In this document: positions 9,374-18,116 of the stretch, piece after piece
Position numbering within the stretch: position 1 is the first letter of the stretch
Layout of the letters: every line of letters begins with the position of its first letter
Assembly: GCA_016715885.1 (NCBI GenBank)
Contig: JADJXL010000025.1
Location: 1,116,001-1,180,000 of the forward strand
DNA: 64,000 nucleotides
Origin: Polyangiaceae bacterium
GTDB lineage: Bacteria; Myxococcota_A; Polyangia; Polyangiales; Polyangiaceae
Direction of reading: 5' to 3'
Program-made: the position numbers and the translations under genes
Notes under the pieces: model-generated
Told to the model about the DNA's origin: nothing
Database searches by the model: none
Seen by the model: only the letters and a program-made list of their open reading frames with translations

Positions 9374-10762
9374 TCAATTGAGCATCATCACAAATCCGTC
9401 GGGATCGATGCTCGAATATGCGGCACCTCCGGCGTTCATCGCGCCCTCGAATGCCCCAGTCACGACGACGTGCCCGGTGGGCAACATCGACACCGAACCG
9501 AATATTTCCTTGCCAGTGCCGCCCGTGCGTTCTTGGCGCGTGACGCGTCCGTCGGAATCGATCCAAATGAAAAAGAGGTCACTCTGTCCGGCGCTCGTCA
9601 GGGTTTGTCCGGCGAGCTTGATCGTGCTCTCGAACTCTCCGGCGATGACGATGCCCCCTCCACGCGCCCGCGTCGCGTGCATGTATCCTGGCGCGTCGGC
9701 CTCGAAGATTTGTGTCGAAATCGGCTGGCCCGTGGCGTTCAGCTTGGCAATGGCAATGCCTTGCGCCGGCGTGGCGAGCTTCGTTCCAAAAAGATTGACT
9801 TCTCCGGCGCACGGGCCGGCGAGCCACGCGGATCCAGCTTCGTCGACGTGCATGGAATAGGCGAAATACCCAAATTCCTGCGGCGTACCACGCGACCACG
9901 AAGTTTGTCCCGCCGAATCGAGAGCCACGAGCATGAGCCCATCCACCATACCCGTATCCGGGAGCGCACCGGCTCCCAAATCCGGCGTGCCTTGATAATA
10001 CCCGCCCACGAGCACTTGCCCCTGCGGCGTGACCGCAATCGATGGGTTCCCGTCGGCTTTGTCACCCCCCAATCCACGAGCCCACGTCACGCTGCCCATT
10101 GGGCTGAGTTTCGCGACGAAAATATCCGTTTCGCCTTTGCTCGTCAGGACGGTTCCTCCAATGTCGATATCGCCCTGGAACATCCCCGACCACACAATGC
10201 TGCCGTCGTCCGCGATCACCGCTTGGCCGCTGATCTGATCGCCCGCACCACCCGCTTTCATCGCGAATTGATATTCACCATCCGCCCCGAATGCCGCAAC
10301 GAATGCATCTGCATCCTGGCTGTCGATCATCCCGCCGCCGAAATCGATCGAGCCGACGGCAATGCCCGTCACAATGACGTTGTCCGCCGCGTCGATTGCC
10401 AGACCCATCGGAAAATGACCGCCCGTTTCGCCAAACCGCCGAACCCGCGCCACCTTGCCGTCACGATTGATCCAAGCAAGAAAGAGGTCGCTTTCCGATA
10501 CGCTGTCGATGATGCCACCGTCGCCAAAATCGACGCTGCCCTGCATGATTCCGGCAACGACGATTTGCCCGGTTTTCGTGGTTGCGACGAGCGATCCGGA
10601 TTGTTCTAGCTGACCTTTGAAGATCTGCGCCCAAGCTATCGGCCCGGCAGCCGTGCCAGTTGCCGTATTCACGGGCTGTTCTTCATTGTTGCTGCATCCC
10701 ACAGCCATGGCAAAAACGAATCCGACGCAACCCAAATCGCGGGCAATACTTCGTCTGCGCAT
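9374..10762 (-). CDS. Lipoprotein with SBBP-like beta-propeller repeats
   Basis: The product has 462 residues. The N-terminus GCVGFVFAMAVGCSNNEE carries a lipobox. The rest is built of roughly 50-residue repeats with the pattern G...V.GG...G..DFG.G..........D.F.A......G...W.R, as in SBBP (beta-propeller) repeats; examples are MQGSVDFGDGG, AVGSIDFGGGM and FQGDIDIGGTVL. This predicts a surface or periplasmic beta-propeller. A GGGGG ribosome site precedes the ATG. It converges on the MYXO-CTERM gene with 14 bases between stops. No catalytic residues can be assigned. Confidence 0.82.
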   Translation of the reverse strand: MRRRSIARDLGCVGFVFAMAVGCSNNEEQPVNTATGTAAGPIAWAQIFKGQLEQSGSLVATTKTGQIVVAGIMQGSVDFGDGGIIDSVSESDLFLAWINRDGKVARVRRFGETGGHFPMGLAIDAADNVIVTGIAVGSIDFGGGMIDSQDADAFVAAFGADGEYQFAMKAGGAGDQISGQAVIADDGSIVWSGMFQGDIDIGGTVLTSKGETDIFVAKLSPMGSVTWARGLGGDKADGNPSIAVTPQGQVLVGGYYQGTPDLGAGALPDTGMVDGLMLVALDSAGQTSWSRGTPQEFGYFAYSMHVDEAGSAWLAGPCAGEVNLFGTKLATPAQGIAIAKLNATGQPISTQIFEADAPGYMHATRARGGGIVIAGEFESTIKLAGQTLTSAGQSDLFFIWIDSDGRVTRQERTGGTGKEIFGSVSMLPTGHVVVTGAFEGAMNAGGAAYSSIDPDGFVMMLN

Positions 10763-11695
10763 TTCATTTCCCCCTGGAACGGCATTGCATCACCCACCGT
10801 AAGCATCATCCGACGGATCAGTTCGTCCGAGTGATGGATGGATCGCCGCCCCATCGTGTTGGCGCCAGAGATTACCGCAGATGTCGCTTCACGCACGTGT
10901 CAATCGCAAAAGAATTGCCATTTGCCGACGAGACCCGCGTCGAGGTCTGTCCGGTACGACATGAAATATCGCATCAATTTGCACAATACATATTTTGCGC
11001 ACGTCGGACGCACGGCCACGCCATGCCGACAAACCGGCGCCGAGCCCACTTGTGGTGTGCCCAGAAATCGCAATATGTCGCGAACGTGTTGACAAGCGCT
11101 CGAATAGCAGCATTTGGAGCAAAAGGGAACCGTTCGTGCTTGCCGCACATAAACACACCTATGGGACGAATCTGACGCGCCGCGCGATGGAGGGCGCCAT
11201 CTGAATTGCTCTGGACGGAACAAGCATCGATGGAGACGAGGTTCTCGCGAATGACACGATCGAAAACGCAATTGGTGTCGAAGCAGCGCAAGGCCTCGGG
11301 CGTGAGGGCGTCATTCAATATTTACGGCATATGTCGACTAGTCGATTCAGGGTCCGAACGTGGACGTGCTGGTCGGCATTGGGCTCCGGGTCATACCACC
11401 GGATGCATTGAATGGGCATTGCCGCGCATCGCCGAAGGCATCGGTCGAACGGGACAAACCGCGCGCGTCTCGTGGGTCGTTGTATTCATGGCAAAGTGTG
11501 ACGGTCTCGTTCATGTATCTGGTCCTGGGGCGAGTGTTTGCCGTTACGGATGGTTGCTCGCCGTCGGTGTTGGAGCGTCGTCGGGCCTGGCAACTCGACG
11601 GTCTGGGTGGGGACCGAGTGTCCACATTTTTCAAATAGCGCTTGATTCCGCAGCAAGAGACGAGCAGGATAGGGGGTTGAGTCGGAGGCTTTCAA
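10763..11695. other. 933-base intergenic region with no supported gene
   Basis: This lies between the divergent starts of the propeller lipoprotein and the VWA protein. Short open frames exist on both strands (for example 10974-11318 minus and 11360-11638 plus), but none has a ribosome site, recognisable domain or convincing codon pattern. It contains two copies of the GACAAAC motif (near 11030 and 11452). It may hold promoters for both genes and perhaps a decayed gene, but I cannot demonstrate either. Confidence 0.5.
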
Positions 11696-14600
11696 ATGAC
11701 ACACCCTTCTCTTGCCACCAGGTTGAAAAAATCGATGTCGGGAAGGCCCTCGTCGCGCGTCGCTGCCAACCGGCTTTTCAAAGCAGTCGGGATGGGCCTG
11801 GTCGCGGTGACGACGGCATCAGCGTTCGTGGCGTGTAGTCAAGACGCGGATACGCCGCTTTCATGGGACGACGTTTTGGCTGGTGGCAATGGGGGTGGCG
11901 CAGGGGAAGGCGGGAGTGCGGGTGGATCGGCTGCGAGTTGTGAGGACGGCGCGCGACGCAATTGTGCCGTGACGCTCGAGCAGCAGGGTGACGTATTGAC
12001 TTGTTATCACGGCGTGCAGACGTGCCAGGGTGGCACATGGGGGACGTGTCGGGATGGAACGGTATCGGTCGAGTCTGCTCCGAAGGGTGCGCCCGCGGAA
12101 AAACCCGGCGGCGGGCCGCAAGATGTCCTCACGACGTGTGTCAACAATCCGTGTGATCCGACGTGTCGGGTATTCGATGAGGATCCGGATGGTGGGGTGA
12201 AGTCGTCCGGACAAACGCCCATTTTCACTTGGCAGAATGGCGATCTCGGAGGCTATCCGCCAAACCTCGTGGACCAGGGCATCAAGCAGCCTTGCCAGAC
12301 CGGCTACGATTGCCAGTTCAACCAGTATTGTTCGGCGCCCGCGATCGGCTCGGCCGAGCACAACATTTGTGCCGTTGGCGACCCATTATCACGAAACACC
12401 AATGATTGTGTCGACCTCATTTGCCCCATCGAGCCGTCCTGCTGCACGACGGCCTACGCGGGGACCTGCGATCACGATTATTGCGACCTGGGCAAGGAGC
12501 TCACCAAAGGTTGTGACACGTGCGTGGACGCCATTTGCAACGCGGATCCGGATTGCTGTGGGGGCAGTTGCGCGCACAGTTATTGCGAAGCCGGGAGCAC
12601 GCTGGGCACCGGTTGCGACACGTGCGTCGATGACATCTGCGCGCAGGATCCCAAGTGCTGCGGCCTGCCGACGAAAGGCGCGTGTTCGCACGATTATTGC
12701 TCGACCGGCAGTGCGCTCAACAAGAACTGCGACCCGTGCGTGAATGATATTTGCGAGGCGGACCCGAAGTGTTGCGGCCTTTCACAGCAGGGCACGTGTT
12801 CGCACGATTATTGTGCGTCGTCAGGTGCAGCGCTCGTGCCGGGTTGTCATCCCTGTGTGGACGAGATCTGCGTCGATAACCCCAAATGTTGCGACTGGAC
12901 GCCCGGCACGGTGGCATGTGCGCACGACTATTGCTCGACAGGAAGCAAACTCGACCCGGCGTGCGATCCGTGCGTCGCAGCGGTGTGCGCGGTGAGGCCG
13001 CAGTGTTGTACCAGTTCGTGGAACTCGACGTGCCGCAACCTCGTCGCTTCGGTATGCTCGGCCAATGACAAGTGCCCGTCGCCGAAATGGTCGAGCACCT
13101 GCAGAAGCAGGGTGTCGTCGGTTTGTGGCAATACGTGTACGGCAAGCTGGGGTTCGACGTGTACGGCCAAGGTGGGCACTGTCTGCGGCGATACGTGCAC
13201 GGCTTCGTGGGGACAAACTTGCATCGATAAAGTCAATACGGTATGCGGTAAGAATTGCGCGGCGATCGACTGGGACCAATCGTGTAAGAACAAGGTCGCG
13301 AGCGTTTGTGGCAAATCGTGCGGTCCCTTCGCATGGGATCAATCGTGTGTGGACAAAGTCGGCAGTGTCTGCGGCGATGTTTGTTATCCCGATCCGCCGT
13401 GCAGCCATAACAAGTGCGATTCGGGCGGGCCGCTCAATGCGGCGTGCGATCCGTGCGTCGCAACCATCTGCGCGCAGCTCCCGAGTTGCTGCACGACCGA
13501 ATGGACGAACCTTTGCGTGGACCGCGTGAAGACGCTTTGCGGCGAGGGATGCAACGTCAAGGGCGATTGCGTGCCTTGGCTGCCTGCGCAAAAAGATCCG
13601 AATTGCGCGGGCATCGATTTGACCGTCAGCGTGCCATGCAATGATTACGTTCCCGTCTGCAACCACGGCAATTCGACGGCGCCTGCGGGTATTCGCCTCG
13701 TCCATTTCCCGGCGGGTTCGTTGCAATTTCCGAAATGCAATCCGGACCAGTCGCATCCGCAAATGCAATCGTGCACGACGCAATTGCCCATCCCGCCGGG
13801 CAAGTGTATCAACGTCGCGGCCGCGGATTGTGGGCTCGGGGCTGGCGCACGAGAAATCATGGTGAATCCGCCGTCTTGGAATGGCAATGTTCAGGAGCCC
13901 GAATGCAAGTGCCAGGACAACTGGAGCTTGTGGGCGGGTCCGAACATCCAGTGCCAGGCTCCGAACTGCTCGAATACGACCACGGCGAACGTCAAGCGCG
14001 TCAACATGTTCATTCAGCTCGACAAATCGGGCTCGATGGGCACGAATATCGGTGGCGGCGAGACGCGATGGTCGGCCACCATCAAGGCATTGAAGAAGTT
14101 CGTCCAGGATACGGGCTCTGCGGGTCTCGGCGTCGCGCTCCGGTTCTGGGGCGACAACTCGCCAGTGTCGGGCTGCAACGAAAGCACGTGCAGCTCGAAC
14201 GCCTGCAAACAACCGCTCGTGAACCTCGGCGTCTTGAAGCTCGCAACGGGAGCCGCGGATGCGCAGGAGGTGGCTCTCGTCAATGCGCTGAACAACAAAT
14301 CCCCGGGTGGCGCAACGCCCATGTACCCAGCGCTCGACGGTGCGCTGAAATGGGCCATCGATTACAAGGCCACGCATCCGACGGAGGAAACCGTCGTCGT
14401 CATTGCGACGGACGGCGAGCCGAATGGCTGCAATGAGAGTGCCACGGCAATCGCGAACCTTGCGGGTGCAGCGTTCACCAATTACGGTATCAAGACGTAT
14501 TCAATCGGTATCCAGGACGCGAATCCGGTGCTCATGAACGCCATTGCGCAGCAGGGCGGCACCAACAAAGGGTTCTTCGTGGTACCCGGAGCGAACGTCG

Positions 14601-15283
14601 AAAACGATCTTCTCTCGGTGATGATCCAGATCAAAGGCGACACGCTTTCGTGCGACTTCGTCGTACCGGCCGGCGGTCAATACGATCCGAGCGTCGCTGT
14701 CGTCACGTATACCCCCTCGGTCGGCGCGCCCGTGACGCTCACAGGCGTTGCCAATCTCGCTGCCTGCGGCCCCAACAATTGGTATTACGACAATCCGGCG
14801 GACCCGACACAGCTCAAACTCTGCCCCACGATCTGCTCGACGATTCTAAGCGATGCTGGCGGGCAAATCAACGTCGATCTCGGCTGCCCGGCCGATTACG
14901 AGCCCGTGGCGTACACATACAAATACGAAGCGATCTGCCCGCCCGGATCCAAGCCGCAATGGGGCTACCTCACGTACAATACGCTGACGCCTGCCGATTC
15001 GAAGATAACGTGGGCCGTACGTTCCTCGCCGACGTTGGCAGGACTCGACAATGCATCGTATACGACGGTCGCAACAGCAAAGGCATCGCCCGACACGCAG
15101 GTCTGTGGAATGGCTGGCCCCTCGCCTTGCCCAATCAATCTTTTCAATGAATTGGGTGGGCTGCCGGATGCGCGAAACAACCACCTCGAGCTCATGCTCA
15201 CTCTCTATCCAGCAACGACCAAGGCATCCGCCGCGATCGTGAACAATTGGGATATCACCTATTCGTGCCCCCCGAGCGAATGA
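11696..15283 (+). CDS. Giant Cys-rich lipoprotein with von Willebrand A domain
   Basis: The product has 1195 residues. A long basic n-region leads to GMGLVAVTTASAFVACSQ, a lipobox. After a Gly-rich linker comes a 45-residue Cys module (CEDGARRNCAVTL...). Residues about 235-440 hold tandem repeats of about 40 residues with the pattern C.HDYC..G..L...CD.CV..IC..DP.CC. These are followed by shorter W..TC...V..VCG..C repeats to about 565. The VWA domain starts near 767 with its MIDAS at DKSGSM (776-781), so divalent-cation-dependent protein binding is expected. The tail resembles disulfide-rich secreted domains. The gene stops 1 base before the next start, so the two form an operon. Adhesion or matrix binding is inferred. 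Confidence 0.85.
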   Translation: MTHPSLATRLKKSMSGRPSSRVAANRLFKAVGMGLVAVTTASAFVACSQDADTPLSWDDVLAGGNGGGAGEGGSAGGSAASCEDGARRNCAVTLEQQGDVLTCYHGVQTCQGGTWGTCRDGTVSVESAPKGAPAEKPGGGPQDVLTTCVNNPCDPTCRVFDEDPDGGVKSSGQTPIFTWQNGDLGGYPPNLVDQGIKQPCQTGYDCQFNQYCSAPAIGSAEHNICAVGDPLSRNTNDCVDLICPIEPSCCTTAYAGTCDHDYCDLGKELTKGCDTCVDAICNADPDCCGGSCAHSYCEAGSTLGTGCDTCVDDICAQDPKCCGLPTKGACSHDYCSTGSALNKNCDPCVNDICEADPKCCGLSQQGTCSHDYCASSGAALVPGCHPCVDEICVDNPKCCDWTPGTVACAHDYCSTGSKLDPACDPCVAAVCAVRPQCCTSSWNSTCRNLVASVCSANDKCPSPKWSSTCRSRVSSVCGNTCTASWGSTCTAKVGTVCGDTCTASWGQTCIDKVNTVCGKNCAAIDWDQSCKNKVASVCGKSCGPFAWDQSCVDKVGSVCGDVCYPDPPCSHNKCDSGGPLNAACDPCVATICAQLPSCCTTEWTNLCVDRVKTLCGEGCNVKGDCVPWLPAQKDPNCAGIDLTVSVPCNDYVPVCNHGNSTAPAGIRLVHFPAGSLQFPKCNPDQSHPQMQSCTTQLPIPPGKCINVAAADCGLGAGAREIMVNPPSWNGNVQEPECKCQDNWSLWAGPNIQCQAPNCSNTTTANVKRVNMFIQLDKSGSMGTNIGGGETRWSATIKALKKFVQDTGSAGLGVALRFWGDNSPVSGCNESTCSSNACKQPLVNLGVLKLATGAADAQEVALVNALNNKSPGGATPMYPALDGALKWAIDYKATHPTEETVVVIATDGEPNGCNESATAIANLAGAAFTNYGIKTYSIGIQDANPVLMNAIAQQGGTNKGFFVVPGANVENDLLSVMIQIKGDTLSCDFVVPAGGQYDPSVAVVTYTPSVGAPVTLTGVANLAACGPNNWYYDNPADPTQLKLCPTICSTILSDAGGQINVDLGCPADYEPVAYTYKYEAICPPGSKPQWGYLTYNTLTPADSKITWAVRSSPTLAGLDNASYTTVATAKASPDTQVCGMAGPSPCPINLFNELGGLPDARNNHLELMLTLYPATTKASAAIVNNWDITYSCPPSE

Positions 15284-15284
15284 C

Positions 15285-16436
15285 ATGCGAAAACTTGGAA
15301 TCATCACCATGGTCGTTCTCGCTGCAGCAGCGTGCGAGACCAATGACGACGATACGCCGCGCCGAGGCGCGACATCGGCATCGAGCGGTGCATCGAGCTC
15401 GTCGGGCACGGGCGGGTCGAGTGGCGAGGGTGGAATGGGCGGCCAGGCGGGCGAAGCCGGTTCTAGCGTTGGGGGCAATGGAGGGGGTTTGCCCCCGCCC
15501 ATTTGCGGCGACTTGACGATCAACCCCGGCGAGGAATGCGACGACGGGAACAACGATCCGGGCGACGGGTGCGACGCAAACTGTTTCATTGAATCGGGCG
15601 AAATCGAGCCCAATGACACGCCGGAGCAAGCGAGCCCTTTTGCGAAGTTGCCCTACTACGCGAAGTTGGATCCGCCTGACGACGTCGACTACGTGTCCTT
15701 CTCGGTCAACGGCGCCGATGCCAGCGTCCTCGTGCGAACGATGGACCTTGGCGACGGCGCGTGTCCAAAAGGCGAAATCGACACGTTCGTCGACGTCATC
15801 GCGGCCGACGGAACGACCGTGATCGCGAGCGACGATGATGGCGGTGAAGGGAATTGCTCTCGCGTTGCTATGCCCACGCTCACCGTCGGTGACTATTTCG
15901 TGCGCGTCAAGGCGGGAGTGAAATCGCAATTGCCGACATTCATTTATCGGCTGAGAATCGATAAAGTTGAAAACGTGTGCGGCGACGGCTTCATCACCAT
16001 CGGCGAGACATGCGACGACGGCAACTCGAATTCGGGCGACGGTTGCAGCTCGGCGTGCCAGATCGAGATCTCGGAGACCGAGCCCAACGATACGGTTGCA
16101 ACGGCGAACACATTTTCGGAACCCTGGAATGCCGTCCTCGCGCCGACCGGTGACGTCGACATCGTAGCGGTCGACATTCTCGCATCCGGTGCGAGTCTAA
16201 CGGCGACGACGACGGATCAAGGCACGAATGCGTGCGCGGCAAAAACACTCGATACAGTGGTCGAGATTCTTTCGCCCGACGGCATGACGGTGCTCGCTTC
16301 CGGGGACGACATCATTGGCAATTGCGGCTCTGCGCTCGCGACAAACCTTGCGCCGGGCAAGTATTTCGTGCGCATCAAGGGCGGCAGCCTCGCGACGTAT
16401 CCAAGCTCCTACGGCCTGCAAATCGTCATCAGTTAG
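15285..16436 (+). CDS. Lipoprotein with Myxococcus Cys-rich repeats and PPC-like domains
   Basis: The product has 383 residues, starting 1 base after the stop of the VWA gene, so the two are very likely co-transcribed and perhaps translationally coupled. MRKLGIITMVVLAAAACET is a lipoprotein signal. Two modules follow, each a Cys repeat of the DUF4215 (TIGR02232) type (CGDLTINPGEECDDGNN and CGDGFITIGETCDDGNS) followed by an EIEPNDT or ETEPNDT start and a beta-sandwich resembling the bacterial pre-peptidase C-terminal domain (PPC). It probably sits on the cell surface as a companion of the VWA lipoprotein. No enzyme signature is visible. Confidence 0.83.
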   Translation: MRKLGIITMVVLAAAACETNDDDTPRRGATSASSGASSSSGTGGSSGEGGMGGQAGEAGSSVGGNGGGLPPPICGDLTINPGEECDDGNNDPGDGCDANCFIESGEIEPNDTPEQASPFAKLPYYAKLDPPDDVDYVSFSVNGADASVLVRTMDLGDGACPKGEIDTFVDVIAADGTTVIASDDDGGEGNCSRVAMPTLTVGDYFVRVKAGVKSQLPTFIYRLRIDKVENVCGDGFITIGETCDDGNSNSGDGCSSACQIEISETEPNDTVATANTFSEPWNAVLAPTGDVDIVAVDILASGASLTATTTDQGTNACAAKTLDTVVEILSPDGMTVLASGDDIIGNCGSALATNLAPGKYFVRIKGGSLATYPSSYGLQIVIS

Positions 16437-16496
16437 AAGGCCATGACGCCCGTCTCGAGGGCCGTGCTGCTCAGCCGATTCGTCGAGCTCGAGCAT

Positions 16497-16970
16497 CTAC
16501 GGCTGTTTGTCCTCGCCGCACGGACCCCACATCCCGTCCGTGCATATCTCCACGCCTTTGAAGCACGTAATGACGCCGTTGTTCTCACCAATGATGATGG
16601 TGCAGTTTTTCTTCGAGCCTTCGACACACACGGCGCTCCCTCCCGCCGTTCCTCCGCTTCCTGCACTTCCTGCATCTCCTCCAGCGCCACCGCTTCCCCC
16701 ACCGACTCCCCCATTGCCTCCAGTGCTACTTCCTCCACCGCTCGAAGCACCAGCTTCTCCACCGCCGCCTCCGGCTCCCTCTCCGGCCGAGCCTCCGGTT
16801 CCGCTTGGTCGCGGCGTGTTGTCGATCCCCTCGGTGCAAGCGGCAAGTGAAGCAACGATTGCCGCGGCAAACATGCCCATCCGTGCTGATCGACAAAGCG
16901 TTGGTGTGCGGGTCCATCGTTTCACCGGACCAACGCCGTTGTGTTGACTGAGTTTCGAGCGGTATTTCAT
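16497..16970 (-). CDS. Short lipoprotein related to the N-terminus of the VWA lipoprotein
   Basis: The product has 157 residues: a long basic n-region, MGMFAAAIVASLAACTEG (lipobox), then about 60 residues of Gly/Ser/Ala linker, then one 45-residue Cys module reading CVEGSKKNC, a central GVITCFKGVEIC and ending WGPCGEDKQP. The module aligns with CEDGARRNC...TWGTCRDG of the protein encoded at 11696. The gene is convergent with 15285-16436. It could be a truncated paralogue or a complete single-module protein; a tidy stop right after the module favours the latter. Its function is unknown. Confidence 0.72.
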   Translation of the reverse strand: MKYRSKLSQHNGVGPVKRWTRTPTLCRSARMGMFAAAIVASLAACTEGIDNTPRPSGTGGSAGEGAGGGGGEAGASSGGGSSTGGNGGVGGGSGGAGGDAGSAGSGGTAGGSAVCVEGSKKNCTIIIGENNGVITCFKGVEICTDGMWGPCGEDKQP

Positions 16971-17171
16971 GCGAAGTGCCTCCAGTGCGATCCATCATCG
17001 TGCGGCAGCCCAGGCCCACGACACAAGCTTTCTTTTGACAGCAATTACGTTGGACGTCGGCTGAGCGTGTTCTTCGAGGTGACCGAATGACTCAGGATTG
17101 CATCAGCTTGACAAATCGCAACCGGTGTGATGCAGGGCATCTACCCACGGCAGAACCGTGCTCGCCGCACG

Positions 17172-18089
17172 TCACGAAGTCATTCGTTCGAGCACTGCGA
17201 TACGCTCCCATTCGAACGGCCCGGGCGACTCACCCTGCCAATACCGCTTCGCCCAGTCGGCGGCGCTTTCGTCAGAACAAAGACGAAAACCCGCTTCCTG
17301 CGCGAGCGTGGCCATGGCTTCCGAATCGATGACCCCTCGAACGGGCTCGCCCATTACGCCGAGCACGGCCGACCCGGCGTGTACGATGACGCGCGCGACT
17401 TTTCGAATGATCGGTTGCGCAGGATCGGCGCTTTTTGAAGGCGAACGCACGTACGTCAACGCCACGCGACTTCCCGGCGGACTCACGCGCGTTATCGCTC
17501 GAAGGGTCGAAGTCATTGCATCACGCGTCAAATACGCCGTGACGCCCTCCCAAATCCAGAATGAACGGTCACCTGCGGAAAACCCCGCTTCGACGAGCGA
17601 TTCGTCGACTTTGTCGCGCTCGAAATCAACGGGAACGAACACGACATCCGCGATGGGCTCGATGCGGGCCTTCGACAAGCGCGCCTTTTTATCACGCTGC
17701 GTGCTCGGGTGATCCACCTCGAATACCTTCACTCCCTCGAGCTCGGGAATGCGAAAAGCGCGGCCATCGAGCCCCGCGCCGAGCACCACGACCTGCTTCG
17801 TTCCCGCCTTTACGGCATCGCGCAATGCATCGTCGAGCGCCCGCGTGCGTAATGCCACATGGTACGTCAGTCCAAACGATGCGGCTCCGAACGCGCGGTG
17901 CAAAAGCGTGCCGGCCTTTGGCGATGCGTGAGCAAGCGAGACGAGCTGCGCTGGAAGCAAAAACGGCAATGGCAAGACGCTCGTCGCAAGCGGATCCGGG
18001 CCGGCTCCCAGAGGGGCCGGCAATTCGCCGTAAATGGCACGCATGCCTGCCACGGCCATCGATGTAAAACTGGGACGATCGGAACGCAC
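17172..18089 (-). CDS. Class I SAM-dependent methyltransferase (TIGR00027/LCM-like family)
   Basis: The product has 305 residues. The N-terminal RPSFTSMAVAGMRA fits the S.TA..VA..RA start motif of TIGR00027 proteins, which supports the GTG at 18089 over the ATG at 18059. The SAM site is VVVLGAGLDGRAFRIP near residue 97, followed by VFEVDHPSTQRDK, typical of the leucine carboxyl methyltransferase-like (PPM1) family often found near secondary-metabolism genes. WIWEGVTAYL is the conserved later motif. It is the second gene after the MopE-like lipoprotein, 27 bases downstream of its stop. The substrate is unknown. Confidence 0.88.
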   Translation of the reverse strand: MRSDRPSFTSMAVAGMRAIYGELPAPLGAGPDPLATSVLPLPFLLPAQLVSLAHASPKAGTLLHRAFGAASFGLTYHVALRTRALDDALRDAVKAGTKQVVVLGAGLDGRAFRIPELEGVKVFEVDHPSTQRDKKARLSKARIEPIADVVFVPVDFERDKVDESLVEAGFSAGDRSFWIWEGVTAYLTRDAMTSTLRAITRVSPPGSRVALTYVRSPSKSADPAQPIIRKVARVIVHAGSAVLGVMGEPVRGVIDSEAMATLAQEAGFRLCSDESAADWAKRYWQGESPGPFEWERIAVLERMTS

Positions 18090-18116
18090 GCTGCGACGCC
18101 TATTCTCGCTCGAGCT

